A stretch of 64,000 nucleotides of DNA, taken from NCBI RefSeq assembly GCF_001545035.1, contig NZ_FCOJ02000024.1, positions 38,877-102,876 on the forward strand, in the 5' to 3' direction. This document shows, piece after piece, positions 17,898-27,434 of this stretch. The number at the start of each line of letters is the position of its first letter. Position 1 is the first letter of the stretch. A program made the translations under genes and the position numbers. Below the pieces are notes generated by a model, which saw only the letters and a list, made by a program, of their open reading frames with translations, had not been told where the DNA came from and did not search any database. Source of the DNA: Caballeronia glebae. GTDB lineage: Bacteria > Pseudomonadota > Gammaproteobacteria > Burkholderiales > Burkholderiaceae.

Positions 17898-18013
17898 GAA
17901 ATCTTCGGCTCGATATTGAGCCGACGCGATCGAAATACAGGGATGAGTGTTACGAGGCGGCGGCATTCACACCAGGCAATGCCGTCCGCCATGATAATCG
18001 CCCGAGCGGACGA

Positions 18014-20446
18014 TTAGCGATTCAATGCATATGCGATGACGTAATCACCACGATCCGGCGATTGCCGCGCGCCGCCCGCCGAGATCAGCACGTATTGTTT
18101 GCCTGTCTTCGGCGACACATAGCTCATCGGCCCGCCCTGGCTTCCGACCGGCAAGCGCGCCTTCCACACTTCGCGGCCGGTGGCGCTGTCGAACGCGCGC
18201 AGATAGTAGTCTTGCGTGCCCGCGATGAACACGAGGCCGCCTTGCGTCGCGAGCGTGCCGCCGAGCGTCGGCATGCCGATGGGCATCTTCATGCGCATCT
18301 TGATACCGAACGGCCCGGTGTCCTCCACCGTGCCCACGGGCACTTGCCACAAGAGCTTTTGCGTCTTCAGATCGACGGCTGAGAGCGTGCCGAACGGCGG
18401 CTTCTGGCACGGAATGCCGAACGGCGACATGAAGCGGTTCTTGTTCACGGCATACGGCGTGCCCTTCAGCGGCACCGCGCCCATGCCCGTGTTCACCGCT
18501 TCGCCGCCGTCGCTCGCGACCGCGTTGTCGGTCTTTTGCGGAATCATCTGCACCCAGAGACCGAGGCGCATGTCGTTCACGAAGATGACGTGATGATTCG
18601 GATCGGTCGACAGGCTGCCCCAGTTCATGCCGCCGAGCGAGCCGGGAAAGTCCAGCGAGACATCCGTGCCGGGCACAGTGAAGAGGCCCTCGTTACGCAT
18701 CGACTTGAAGCTGATGCGGCACATCAGCTGATCGAACGGCGTCGCGCCCCACATGTCCGATTCTGTCAGCGTACCCGAGCCGATCCTCGGCATGCCGACC
18801 GAGAACGGCTGCGTTGCGGAATATTGCTCGTTGGGGATCGTGCCCGTCTTCACGGTGCGTTCCTCGACGCGCGTGAGCGGCTTGCCCGTCATGCGGTCGA
18901 GCACGAAGATCTGGCCGGATTTCGTGCCGAACACGACCGCGGGTTTCGTCGAACCGTCCTTTTCGGGGAAGTCGATGAGGCTCGGCTGCATCGGAATGTC
19001 GAAGTCCCACAGATCGTTGTGGACCGTCTGGTACACCCACTTTTCCTTGCCGGTGGTTGCGTCGAGCGCGAGGATCGACGTCGCGTACTTATGATCCAGC
19101 GGCGTGCGATTGGCGCCCCACAAGTCCACGGACGAACTGCCCATCGGGATGAACACGGTGTTCATCGCGGCGTCGTAGGACATCGGCGCCCAGGAGTTCG
19201 GCGTGCTGCGCGCATACGTCTCGCCCGGTTGCAGTCGCACGTTCGGATCGTCGTGGCCCGGATCGAACGCCCAGCGCATCTCGCCCGTGATGACATCGAA
19301 ACCGCGCATCACGCCGCCCGGCATGTCGGTCTGCACGTTGTCCGCCACGCGTCCGCCCACGACGACGGTCGTGCCCGCAAGCGTCGGCGCCGACGTCAGT
19401 TGATACTTCGGATCGTCGGCCTCGCCGAGACCCGCCTTCAGATTCACGAATCCGTGCTCGCCGAAGCCTTCGCACAGCGCGCCGGTGTCGGCGTCGATGG
19501 CGACGAGGCGCGCGTCGATCGTGTTCATCAGCAAGCGGCGCTGGCAGCTTGCGCCTGCCGCGACGGAAACGGGCGTCACAGGCGTCGAGCCAGCCACGGA
19601 AGGTTGCGTCAACGGCTGGGTCGCATCGAAATAGGCGAGGCCGCGGCAGCGGTTCCACGCCTGCGACTTCGCGTCGATCTCGCGCTTCCAGATCTGCTTG
19701 CCGCTGTCGGCATCGACGGCGATCACGTTGTTATGCGGCGTACACATGTAGATGCGCTCGCCGATCTGCAGCGGCGTCTGCTGATCTTCCGCGCCGTTGC
19801 CGGTCGGACTCTCGGGGACATCGCCGGTATGGAACGTCCACGCGACCTGCAGATCCTTCACGTTGTCGCGCGTAATCTGATCGAGCGCCACGAAGCGGCT
19901 GCCGCCGGGCGTATTGCCGTAGTTGCTCCAGTCCTTTTGCGCGTGTTCCTTCGCCACGGGCACGAGCGGCGTTTCGCCGCCATCGGACGCGACGGTCGGA
20001 TGCGGCTGAAACATCCGCACGAAGGTGACGACCATGCCGAGCGCGATGACGGCGGCGAACGCATACGCACGCTTCGAAGCGGGCTTGCCGGTCTCACGCC
20101 TGCGCAACGCCGGCCACGTGAGCAGCGCGAGCGCCATGAAGCCGGAGGGCAGCATCAGACGCGACACGAGCGGCCAGAAATCGAAGCCGGCGTCCACGGG
20201 CGCCCAGATGAGCGTGCCGATGAAAACCGCGCCGAACGCGATCACCGCCGACGATTTCGCCCGCATGAACTGCACCGCGGACACGACGATGACCGCGCCC
20301 GCGATCAGGAAATACGTGCTGCCGTGCAAAAGCGCGAGCTTCACGCCGCCGGCGAAGAAAAACAGACCTGTGGCCAACAGCGCGAGGCCCAGTAAAACAC
20401 ACGCCGCTCTCAGACCGGCCGAAAGACGGGCTTCACTCGTAGACAT
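18014..20446 (-). CDS. gcd: membrane-bound PQQ-dependent glucose dehydrogenase
   Basis: 810 residues, close to E. coli Gcd (796). Five N-terminal transmembrane helices (residues 12-140) anchor a periplasmic eight-bladed propeller binding PQQ. Visible features: DWSNYGNTPGGSRFVALDQI at the domain start, DQQTPLQIGERIYMCTPHNNVIAVDA, QTVHNDLWDFDIPMQPSL around the active-site Asp, and a C-terminal blade GGARQSPDRGDYVIAYAL. Oxidises glucose (or related aldoses/quinate) to the lactone and reduces ubiquinone, giving direct periplasmic oxidation and acidification. Start supported by GGAGAA. No pqq genes are in the window. Confidence 0.9.
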   Translation of the reverse strand: MSTSEARLSAGLRAACVLLGLALLATGLFFFAGGVKLALLHGSTYFLIAGAVIVVSAVQFMRAKSSAVIAFGAVFIGTLIWAPVDAGFDFWPLVSRLMLPSGFMALALLTWPALRRRETGKPASKRAYAFAAVIALGMVVTFVRMFQPHPTVASDGGETPLVPVAKEHAQKDWSNYGNTPGGSRFVALDQITRDNVKDLQVAWTFHTGDVPESPTGNGAEDQQTPLQIGERIYMCTPHNNVIAVDADSGKQIWKREIDAKSQAWNRCRGLAYFDATQPLTQPSVAGSTPVTPVSVAAGASCQRRLLMNTIDARLVAIDADTGALCEGFGEHGFVNLKAGLGEADDPKYQLTSAPTLAGTTVVVGGRVADNVQTDMPGGVMRGFDVITGEMRWAFDPGHDDPNVRLQPGETYARSTPNSWAPMSYDAAMNTVFIPMGSSSVDLWGANRTPLDHKYATSILALDATTGKEKWVYQTVHNDLWDFDIPMQPSLIDFPEKDGSTKPAVVFGTKSGQIFVLDRMTGKPLTRVEERTVKTGTIPNEQYSATQPFSVGMPRIGSGTLTESDMWGATPFDQLMCRISFKSMRNEGLFTVPGTDVSLDFPGSLGGMNWGSLSTDPNHHVIFVNDMRLGLWVQMIPQKTDNAVASDGGEAVNTGMGAVPLKGTPYAVNKNRFMSPFGIPCQKPPFGTLSAVDLKTQKLLWQVPVGTVEDTGPFGIKMRMKMPIGMPTLGGTLATQGGLVFIAGTQDYYLRAFDSATGREVWKARLPVGSQGGPMSYVSPKTGKQYVLISAGGARQSPDRGDYVIAYALNR

Positions 20447-20756
20447 TCAATCTTCTCCAGGAATCTGCCATGGCGATCTGGCATCGGCCGACGACAAGGA
20501 ACGCGGCGGCCGTGTTGCGCCGCGCGATGAAATGCGTTCCGTGAAGTCGATGCGTCGAGCGACGCATGTCGTCATTCGCCGATACCGCAACACGCGAGAA
20601 ACCGGCGACGCGTGCATGCGTGCGCCGGTGTGCGCGGCTGGATCGCCTGCCCCGCGCGGCCGATACGAATCGGCCGGGGCATTAGCGTTAACCTTTATAT
20701 TCTAACTGGATAGTTAAACACTTGCATAGTTCGTTGTCCTGTCTCACGGCGCGCGC
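20447..20756. promoter_or_regulatory. intergenic region upstream of gcd
   Basis: 310 bp between the LysR stop and the gcd start, both on the minus strand. It should carry the gcd promoter. A locally AT-rich patch at about 20685-20725 contains GTTAAC and the imperfect dyad TAACTGGATAGTTA (20704-20717). No convincing ORF; the short plus-strand frames have poor codon usage. Confidence 0.35.
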
Positions 20757-21665
20757 TCACACTTCGTGCTCGCTCTTGAACGCGTCCCCTTCGTGTTCGA
20801 GCCATGAGCGAAACAGCACGATCAGATCGTGCCCCGCCTTTTCATCGGCGACATAGGTGCAATAGCTTCGCGACGGCAAGCGCGGACCGTCGAACGGCGC
20901 GACGAGACGGCCTGCCGCGAGATCGTCCGCGACGAGCGCCGTCGGGCCCATCGCGACGCCCATGCCATCGACGGCGGCCTGCAAGGTCAGATAGAAATGA
21001 TCGAAGGTGAGCACGGCCGCAGGCGTGAGCGCCGCGATGCCCGCGCGCGCGAGCCAGTCCGGCCAGACGCGCGGCAGGCTCGACGTGTGCAGCAGCGTGT
21101 GCCGCCGCATGTCTTCGGGCGTGTGCAACGGGAGACGTTCAGACAGCGCGGGACTGCACACGGGCAGGCGCTCCTCGTCGAGAAAGGGCCGCATCGCGTA
21201 GCCGTAGAACGTGTCCGGGCCGCCGCGAATCACCATGTCGTAATTGTCCTTCAGGCTTTCGACCGGTTCATTCGATGTCTCTATCCTGACCTCGACATCA
21301 GGATGACGCGTGCGGAATTTTTCGAGCCTCGGCACGAGCCAGCGCAACGTGAAGGTTGCGGGCGCATTCACGGTGAGCGTTCGCGACACAGCCTCGGACA
21401 AGCCGTAGCGCGCCGTGGCCTGCGAAAGCCGATCGAAGAGCGGGCCGATTTCCGCGAGATAAGCGCGCGCCGCCGGAGTCAACATCACGCGGCGGTTGTG
21501 ACGCTCGAACAGAGGCGCGCCGAGCCACGCTTCGAGCAGACGCACCTGCTGGCTGATCGCGCCGTGCGTCACATGCAGTTCGGCCGCGGCTTCCTTGAAG
21601 CTGCCGAGTCGCCCCGCAGCCTCGAAAGCGCGCAACGCGTTCAGAGAAGGCAATATCGGTCTCAT
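20757..21665 (-). CDS. LysR-family regulator, GcvA subfamily
   Basis: 302 residues with N-terminal HTH (LNALRAFEAAGRLGSFKEAAAELHVTHGAISQQVRLLE) and a LysR substrate-binding domain (LTVNAPATFTLRWLVPRLEKF, DNYDMVIRGG, AAVDGMGVAMGP). The PSLNALRAFEAA start and HGAISQQV helix are typical of GcvA-like members. It is divergent from the EamA permease gene (105 bp between starts), which is its likeliest target. Confidence 0.88.
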   Translation of the reverse strand: MRPILPSLNALRAFEAAGRLGSFKEAAAELHVTHGAISQQVRLLEAWLGAPLFERHNRRVMLTPAARAYLAEIGPLFDRLSQATARYGLSEAVSRTLTVNAPATFTLRWLVPRLEKFRTRHPDVEVRIETSNEPVESLKDNYDMVIRGGPDTFYGYAMRPFLDEERLPVCSPALSERLPLHTPEDMRRHTLLHTSSLPRVWPDWLARAGIAALTPAAVLTFDHFYLTLQAAVDGMGVAMGPTALVADDLAAGRLVAPFDGPRLPSRSYCTYVADEKAGHDLIVLFRSWLEHEGDAFKSEHEV

Positions 21666-21770
21666 TCACAAGAGTTTTTCTAACGCGACGACGCAATTTA
21701 TATGGTTTGCGATGGCCTTACAAGATAGTTATTCTACGAAGTACTCGTCACATAACCGACACAAGAAAGC

Positions 21771-22613
21771 ATGTTCACCTACACCGGCGGTGTCGTTCTC
21801 CTCGCAGCCGTGCTTCACGCGAGCTGGAACGCGATGCTCCACGGCAACCGCGACCGGTTTCTGTCGATGACGTGGATGAGCATCGCCATCGGCGTTGTTT
21901 CCGCGCTCGTCGTCTGCTATCTGCCAATGCCCGCGAAAGCCGCGTGGCCGTACATCGTCGCGTCGGGACTCGTGCATATCGTCTATAACGTGAGCCTCGT
22001 GCGCTCGTATCGTCGCGGCGATCTCGCGCAGGCTTATCCGATCGCGCGCGGATCATCGCCGATGCTCGTCACGCTCGGCGCGGCCGTCTTCGCGCACGAG
22101 GCGATCGGGCCGGTGCACGCGTTCGGGATCGTGCTGATCTCGGGCGGCATCATGGCGCTCGCTTTGCAAGGCGGCCGCGTGTCGCGCGCGGGCGCGCTCG
22201 CCGCGTTCACGACGGGCGTGACCATCGCGATCTACACGGTGATCGACGGCATCGGCGTGCGTTTGTCCGGCGGCGAAGCGCTCACCTATACCGCGTGGAT
22301 GTTCATCTTCTACTGGTTCATGCCGCTGATCTTCGTCGCCAAACGCGGCACGGCGGCGCTCTTTACGCCCTTGAAGGAAGCGCCGATGGCCGTGGGTTCG
22401 TCGCTCGCGGGCGGCCTCGTATCGATAGCGGCCTACGGCATCGTGATCTGGGCGATGCAATCGGGCGCGATGGGCACGGTGTCCGCGTTGCGCGAGACGA
22501 GCGTCGTGTTCGCGGCGCTCATCGGACGCGTGTTCCTGCAAGAGGCGGTCAGCGCGAAACGCTGGCTCGCGTGCGTGGTCGTCGCGGCCGGGGCCGTTTG
22601 TCTCGGGCTATGA
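21771..22613 (+). CDS. EamA/DMT-family permease
   Basis: 280 residues with ten hydrophobic segments and the internal repeat of the drug/metabolite transporter superfamily; motifs LLAAVLHASWNAMLHG, YRRGDLAQAYPIARGSSPMLV, ALRETSVVFAALIGRVFLQE mark an EamA domain pair. Probably exports an amino acid or metabolite. The divergent LysR gene suggests substrate-responsive control. Confidence 0.85.
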   Translation: MFTYTGGVVLLAAVLHASWNAMLHGNRDRFLSMTWMSIAIGVVSALVVCYLPMPAKAAWPYIVASGLVHIVYNVSLVRSYRRGDLAQAYPIARGSSPMLVTLGAAVFAHEAIGPVHAFGIVLISGGIMALALQGGRVSRAGALAAFTTGVTIAIYTVIDGIGVRLSGGEALTYTAWMFIFYWFMPLIFVAKRGTAALFTPLKEAPMAVGSSLAGGLVSIAAYGIVIWAMQSGAMGTVSALRETSVVFAALIGRVFLQEAVSAKRWLACVVVAAGAVCLGL

Positions 22614-22790
22614 ACGGCCCGCATGCTTTCACGCGTAAGGCACATGCGGCGAACTGAAGGCCAAGCGTGCCTTTGATCGACGAATCGGGATTGCGCAGGG
22701 TTCGGTAGATTGCCCATCGTGGCATCGGGCCCCACGGCGATACGTGGAGCGCGATGGCCTTGTGTAACCCGGAAGAAATCGAGAAGATCC

Positions 22791-24719
22791 TTGCAACCCG
22801 TCCACGAATGGCACGCGGCGCCCCTGCCCGCCGACGAAGCGAAGCGGCTCCAGTTGCTGCGCAGCCTCGACTTGCTCGACACGCCGCGAGAAGAAGTCTT
22901 CGACCGTGCGACGCGTGTCGTCGCCGAGTTGTTGCAGGTGCCGATCGCGCTGGTATCGCTCGTCGATGAACATCGGCAATGGTTCAAGTCGCGTCTCGGA
23001 CTCGATGTATGCGAAACCGCGCGCGATGTTTCCTTCTGCGCGCACGCGCTGCATTCCGAGCGCCTGCTGCTCGTCGAGGATACGCACACCGATGCGCGCT
23101 TCGCCGGCAATCCGCTCGTCGCGGGCGCGCCGCATATCCGCTTCTACGCGGGCGTGCCGTTGCGCTCGTCGAAAGGTCTCGTGCTCGGCACGCTCTGCGC
23201 GATCGACACGAAACCGCGCAAGCTGAGCGCCGGTCTGCAAGCCGCCTTGTGCGATCTCGCGGCCACGGTCGAGCGTGAGATCGTGCAGCGCGAAGCCGCG
23301 CGCGAGACGCGCGAAATTCAGGAAGCCGATCGCCGCAAGCTGCGCCTGTCCGAGACGCGCTTTCGCACGATCTTCGAACAGACGCCGACGGGCAAGGCTA
23401 TCGTCGATCTGGACGGCCGCTTCGTCGAAGTCAATCCGAAGTTATGTGAAATCACAGGCTATAGCGCGGATGAACTTGTCACGATGACGTTTCAGCAGAT
23501 CACCGAGGAAGCGGATTTATCCGCCGATCTGCAGCTCGTCGCCGAACTGCTCGACGGCACGATCAAGACATATACGCTTGAAAAACGCTATCGCCGCCGC
23601 AACGGCGAGCCGGTGTGGATCGAGCTTTCCGTCGCGCTGATCCGCGACGAGCGCGGCGAGCCGCTGCACTTCGTGAGCGTGATGCACGACATCACGAGCC
23701 GCAAATACAGCGAACAGGTATTGCGCGATTATCGACAGGAACTTGAACGCCGCGTGCTCGAACGCACCCGCGAACTCACTAGCAGCCGCACCGCGTTGCA
23801 GACGATCACGGACAACCTGCCGGTGCTGATCGCCCATGTGGATGCGGACCTGCGCTACCGTTTCAATAATCAGGTGTATCGCGAAGTGTTCGACGTCGAT
23901 CCGGCCGCGTTGCGTGGCAAGCGCGTGCGCGACACGATCGGCGCGGCGACGTTCGAGCGTTGCCAGCCCTACTTTCGCCGCGTGCTCGCGGGCGAACGCG
24001 TGACGCACGAGGACATCGTCTACGAGGGCGCGCCGAGCCGCATCTGGAACGCGACTTATATTCCCGAGTTTCAGCGCGATGAAGTCGCCGGCTTCTACAT
24101 CATGTCGCAGGACATCACCGAGACCAAGCGGCGCGAGAACCAGATGCGCTCCGAAGTCATGCTCGATGCGCTGACAGGCTTGCCGAACCGGCGCGCGCTC
24201 GCCGAGCAACTCGCGCTTTCGGTCGATGCGGCCCGCGACGATGCCGTGCCTTTCGCGCTCTTCTTCATGGACCTCGACGGCTTCAAGAACGTCAACGACC
24301 AGCACGGCCACGATGTCGGCGACGCGCTGTTGAAACAGGTGGCCGCGCGGCTGAAGAAGGCCACGCGCGCGGGCGATCTCGTCTGCCGCCTCGCGGGCGA
24401 CGAATTCGTGCTGCTCGCCCGAGGCCTCTCGTCGCCGGGCGCGTGCAGCCGCATTGCGCAGGACATCTGCCGCGCGATTGGCCGGCCGTTCGAACTCGGC
24501 CGTGCCGAAGCGCATCTCGGCACGAGCGTCGGCATCGCGATGTGCGCGGGCGGCTTCGACACGTCGGCCGAAGCGATGCTCGGCGAAGCGGATCGCGCGA
24601 TGTACGAGGCCAAGCGCAAAGGACGCAACGGCTTTCGCTTCGCCTCCGTGCCAGCGGACGTCGCGCCCGCCATCAACAATTTTCTCGACGTCGAGTGCCA
24701 AAGCGCGTTGCGTCATTGA
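22791..24719 (+). CDS. GAF-PAS-PAS-GGDEF sensor, diguanylate cyclase
   Basis: About 642 residues from a TTG at 22791 (an upstream TTG at 22710 would add 27; no ATG lies in frame before the GAF domain). GAF domain near residues 20-165 (LDLLDTPREEVFDRATR, GVPLRSSKGLVLGTLCAIDT); PAS 1 after FRTIFEQTPTGKAIVDLDG; coiled segment; PAS 2 (TITDNLPVLIAHVDADLRYRFNN); GGDEF domain (DALTGLPNRRAL, FFMDLDGFKNVNDQHGHDVGD, CRLAGDEFVLL). The active loop is AGDEF, a variant found in active cyclases. No inhibitory RxxD is evident. Makes c-di-GMP in response to unknown cytoplasmic signals; no transmembrane helix. Confidence 0.88.
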   Translation: MQPVHEWHAAPLPADEAKRLQLLRSLDLLDTPREEVFDRATRVVAELLQVPIALVSLVDEHRQWFKSRLGLDVCETARDVSFCAHALHSERLLLVEDTHTDARFAGNPLVAGAPHIRFYAGVPLRSSKGLVLGTLCAIDTKPRKLSAGLQAALCDLAATVEREIVQREAARETREIQEADRRKLRLSETRFRTIFEQTPTGKAIVDLDGRFVEVNPKLCEITGYSADELVTMTFQQITEEADLSADLQLVAELLDGTIKTYTLEKRYRRRNGEPVWIELSVALIRDERGEPLHFVSVMHDITSRKYSEQVLRDYRQELERRVLERTRELTSSRTALQTITDNLPVLIAHVDADLRYRFNNQVYREVFDVDPAALRGKRVRDTIGAATFERCQPYFRRVLAGERVTHEDIVYEGAPSRIWNATYIPEFQRDEVAGFYIMSQDITETKRRENQMRSEVMLDALTGLPNRRALAEQLALSVDAARDDAVPFALFFMDLDGFKNVNDQHGHDVGDALLKQVAARLKKATRAGDLVCRLAGDEFVLLARGLSSPGACSRIAQDICRAIGRPFELGRAEAHLGTSVGIAMCAGGFDTSAEAMLGEADRAMYEAKRKGRNGFRFASVPADVAPAINNFLDVECQSALRH

Positions 24720-24758
24720 TTTTCACGATACGGAATTGAGGTCCGTTTCACGAAAATC
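24718..24758 (+). terminator. hairpin overlapping the stop of the GGDEF gene
   Basis: GATTTTC (24718-24724) pairs with GAAAATC (24752-24758), and inside it ACGGA (24730-24734) pairs with TCCGT (24742-24746), giving a two-part stem with an internal loop. It starts at the stop codon. There is no long U-tract, so termination is likely but not certain. Confidence 0.35.
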
Positions 24759-24835
24759 CGCGCTGCATGGCAGCACGCGTCGGGTTGCATATCGGAGGAT
24801 GGGCTTTCTCATCATGAGAGCGCGCGGTTAGCGCC

Positions 24836-24849
24836 TTGATTTGAATCAA
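24836..24849. promoter_or_regulatory. FNR/Anr-type box
   Basis: TTGATTTGAATCAA is a perfect match to the FNR/Anr consensus TTGAT-N4-ATCAA and sits in a 16-base perfect palindrome (24835-24850). It lies 130 bp upstream of the 72-residue ORF. A TTATAC hexamer at 24912-24917, inside another inverted repeat (ACCTCTT-ATAC-AAGAGGT, 24907-24924), could be a -10 element, which would put the box near -80, a position used by class I FNR promoters. Confidence 0.6.
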
Positions 24850-24979
24850 GTTTTATTTGGTGCGCAACGCCACGCATCCGCGCCGGCCGGCCACGTTTCT
24901 TCGATAACCTCTTATACAAGAGGTGTAAGTTCGCCAATGCGAACCGCCCAGTGCTTTCCAATCACGCTGGAGAAACGCG

Positions 24980-25198
24980 ATGCAAAATGTTTATATCGAA
25001 CCGATGCCGAAGGGCCAGTGGGGGCCGATCGACGGCTATGCGCTCGAATTCAACGACGGATCGAGAATGACGCAGCAAAGTTATCGCTCGGAGCGGCTTG
25101 CCGTCGATGAAATCAGGCTGCGCGGTTATGCGCCGATGGTCGCGAAGGTGCGCGTGACGGATAAGACCGTCGACGAGCATTGGCAGGCTGCCGAATAA
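24980..25198 (+). CDS. small conserved-looking hypothetical protein
   Basis: 72 residues, start ATG preceded by CTGGAGAAACGCG (good ribosome binding site). Hydrophilic alpha/beta sequence (GYALEFNDGSRMTQQSYRSERLAVDEIRLRGYAPMVAKVRV) without a signal peptide or membrane segment. High third-position GC supports coding. Family not recognised. The upstream FNR-type box suggests expression when oxygen is low. Confidence 0.6.
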   Translation: MQNVYIEPMPKGQWGPIDGYALEFNDGSRMTQQSYRSERLAVDEIRLRGYAPMVAKVRVTDKTVDEHWQAAE

Positions 25199-25210
25199 AT
25201 ATCCATCAGT

Positions 25211-25235
25211 GCGCTTCGCGTCCGGCGCGAAGCGC
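25211..25235 (+). terminator. GC-rich hairpin after the 72-residue ORF
   Basis: GCGCTTCGCG (25211-25220) pairs perfectly with CGCGAAGCGC (25226-25235) over a five-base loop, 12 bp after the stop codon. Only a weak T-rich tail follows, so it is a probable transcription end or mRNA-stabilising stem. Confidence 0.4.
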
Positions 25236-25435
25236 GTTCCTGCCGATTGCTCTATCTTCCTTCTGCGCGCAGCGAACACATCGACGCCGCGCGCGATGTC
25301 ATCAAAACGTCGACTGACCCATGCACGATGCATGTCTGTCCGCGCCGATCGAACCCCGCCAGGTGCGAGCCATCCGCGCGATGCGTCGATCCGCCAGGCA
25401 CGCACTCAACCGCGCCTCCCGCCAGGAGATGAAGC

Positions 25436-26413
25436 ATGTTGATTGCCTGCGTTGCCTATCAGGACGGCCGAAAACTCGGCGACATCACCGTCGAGGAAAT
25501 CAGCGACTACGTGCAAAAGCCGGAGTGCTTCGTGTGGGTCGCGCTCAAGGACCCCGATCCCGCCGAACTCAATGCGATGAAAGAAGAATTCGGCCTGCAC
25601 GAACTCGCCGTCGAAGATGTGCGCGCGCATCATCAATGGCCGAAGATCGAGGAAAACGGCGATTCGCTGTTCGCGGTAATGCACACCGTCGAGTTAGAGG
25701 AAGACGGCAATTTGTTATTCGGCGAAGTCGATGTATTCGTCGGCGCGAACTATGTGCTCTCGGTGCGCATGCGTACAATGCGCGGCTTCAAGAAAGTGCG
25801 CGAGCGCTGCGAGAGCGAGCCGCCGCTTTTGAAGCAAGGTTCCGCGTTCGTGCTGTATGCGCTGATGGACGATATCGTCGACGGCTATTTCTCCGTGCTG
25901 GAGACGCTCACCGCCGAGCTCGAAGTACTCGAAGACCGCATTTTCGCGCGTCAGGCGCACAGCGACTCGCGCGAGTTGATCGAGGATCTATATCGCTTCA
26001 AGCGCCGGCTCGTCGTGCTGCGGCATCACATCGGCCCGTTGCTCGAAGGCGTCGGCAAGCTGACCGGCGGACGCGTGCCGCGCATCTGCGAAGGCATGAC
26101 GACATACTTCAAGGACGTGTACTTTCATCTGGAGCGCATCGTCGGCGCAATCGAAGGACGCCGCGAAATGGTGATCACCGCGATTCAGGTCAACCTCGGC
26201 ATGATCGCGCTGACCGACAGCGAAATCACCAAGCGCCTCGGCACGTTCGCGGCGATGTTCGCGGTGCCGACGATGATCGCCGGCATCTACGGCATGAACT
26301 TCGAGCACATGCCGGAATTGCACGCGCGCTTCGGTTATCCGGTCGTCATCGCGGCGATCGTCATGATCGATACGCTGCTTTTTCGATGGTTCCGGAAAGC
26401 GAAGTGGATCTGA
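25436..26413 (+). CDS. corA: CorA magnesium/cobalt transporter
   Basis: 325 residues. Long cytoplasmic N-terminal domain with the helical stalk, then two C-terminal transmembrane helices with the selectivity signature YGMNFEHMPEL (GMN plus the MPEL loop) and a basic tail (FRKAKWI). Pentameric Mg2+/Co2+ channel of the inner membrane. Start follows GCCAGGAGATGAAGC. The 237 bp upstream hold a hairpin (25211-25235) but no obvious Mg2+ leader. Confidence 0.93.
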   Translation: MLIACVAYQDGRKLGDITVEEISDYVQKPECFVWVALKDPDPAELNAMKEEFGLHELAVEDVRAHHQWPKIEENGDSLFAVMHTVELEEDGNLLFGEVDVFVGANYVLSVRMRTMRGFKKVRERCESEPPLLKQGSAFVLYALMDDIVDGYFSVLETLTAELEVLEDRIFARQAHSDSRELIEDLYRFKRRLVVLRHHIGPLLEGVGKLTGGRVPRICEGMTTYFKDVYFHLERIVGAIEGRREMVITAIQVNLGMIALTDSEITKRLGTFAAMFAVPTMIAGIYGMNFEHMPELHARFGYPVVIAAIVMIDTLLFRWFRKAKWI

Positions 26414-26459
26414 TCCGCGCGCCTTTCTTCAGCGGATATGACACGCGCGTTACTGCGGC

Positions 26460-27434
26460 TCAGTTCTTCTTTTTGCTCGGCCGCCAACTGTCGTCGGCCG
26501 TCATGGCGGGTTTCACCGGCGGAGCGATGGCCGCCACCTTTTGAAATTCCTTCGCGCCGGCCTTTGTCTGAGCGACGGGCGCTGTATGCGACGCCGCGCG
26601 CGTCTGCCGTTGCTTCGGCTCCGTCTTCGATGCATAGCTTTTCTTTGCTTCGGCGCACGCACGATCGGACTTATGCGGACACGCCGCGGCGGATTTTGAC
26701 ACGGGTTTGGATGCAGGCACCGAAGCCGTTTTCGAAGCCGTTTTCGAAGTGGTTTTCGAAGTTGTCCTTAGGGTTTGTCTGGAGCTAGAAGTCGAGTTCT
26801 TTTTTTCGATCGAACGTTCGGGAACGACACGTTGCCGAGCGTTTTCCTTGCTCGATGCCTTGACCGGAATGAACGGCGACGCGGATTCGACTGACGGATG
26901 CGGCGCACTACGCGATGCGCCGTCCACGATCCTGTCCGCCGAATCGATATTGCTGAGGGTTACGTCGGTCTTCGTCGGAGCCGGACTAACCGTGCCCGCG
27001 ACGGCCACGGGAAGCGTTCCCGCGCGCGGTGTCGAACCCTGTTGGTCGAAATAAGCACGTGCCAGAAAACACGCGACGAGCACGGCAGCCCCCATCACGA
27101 CCGTGGCAAGTATCGAGTTCGACGCGCGCTCTGTTTCGAGGACAGCCGCGCTGCTGGCTTGGGACGCGGGCGCAGGCAAACGAGGTTCATAATCCCTCAC
27201 ACGCGCGGGCCATCTCACGGGGACCAACTCGCCGCGCTCGTGAATATTGCGCGTGACGCCGCGCGCCGCCTCGACTGCCCGCAAAGCTGTCTCCGCGCCC
27301 CTCGTCAGCACGGCCCCGTGCCGGTCGGCGCCGCAGAACGGGCACACGCTTTCTTCTACTGATGAAAGGGTTTCACATCGGGGGCAGATGACGAAATATA
27401 GCGACGAGCCATCGCCTCGCTGTTCCATTGTCAC
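26460..27434 (-). CDS. zinc-ribbon single-pass membrane protein with Lys/Ser/Thr-rich tail
   Basis: 324 residues (ATG at 27434, alternative at 27428). N-terminal CPRC...CPFCGAD pair forms a zinc ribbon (residues 17-36). One transmembrane helix (about 107-126, ILATVVMGAAVLVACFLA). The remainder is low complexity, with SKT repeats (TTSKTTSKTASKTAS) and basic clusters, typical of a periplasmic disordered linker. No enzymatic domain is seen. The repeat tract is encoded by near-perfect 12-bp tandem copies. Function unknown; convergent with corA (46 bp apart). Confidence 0.6.
   Translation of the reverse strand: MTMEQRGDGSSLYFVICPRCETLSSVEESVCPFCGADRHGAVLTRGAETALRAVEAARGVTRNIHERGELVPVRWPARVRDYEPRLPAPASQASSAAVLETERASNSILATVVMGAAVLVACFLARAYFDQQGSTPRAGTLPVAVAGTVSPAPTKTDVTLSNIDSADRIVDGASRSAPHPSVESASPFIPVKASSKENARQRVVPERSIEKKNSTSSSRQTLRTTSKTTSKTASKTASVPASKPVSKSAAACPHKSDRACAEAKKSYASKTEPKQRQTRAASHTAPVAQTKAGAKEFQKVAAIAPPVKPAMTADDSWRPSKKKN
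26728..26763. repeat. 12-bp tandem repeat inside the zinc-ribbon gene
   Basis: Three adjacent units, GTTTTCGAAGCC, GTTTTCGAAGTG and GTTTTCGAAGTT, with a diverged copy just before. In the coding (minus) direction they give S-K-T-x repeats. The period is a multiple of three, so copy-number change would keep the frame. Confidence 0.7.

Noticed and set aside
18536..20395. 619-codon plus-strand ORF opposite gcd
   Set aside because: Antisense shadow with Arg-rich low-complexity translation.
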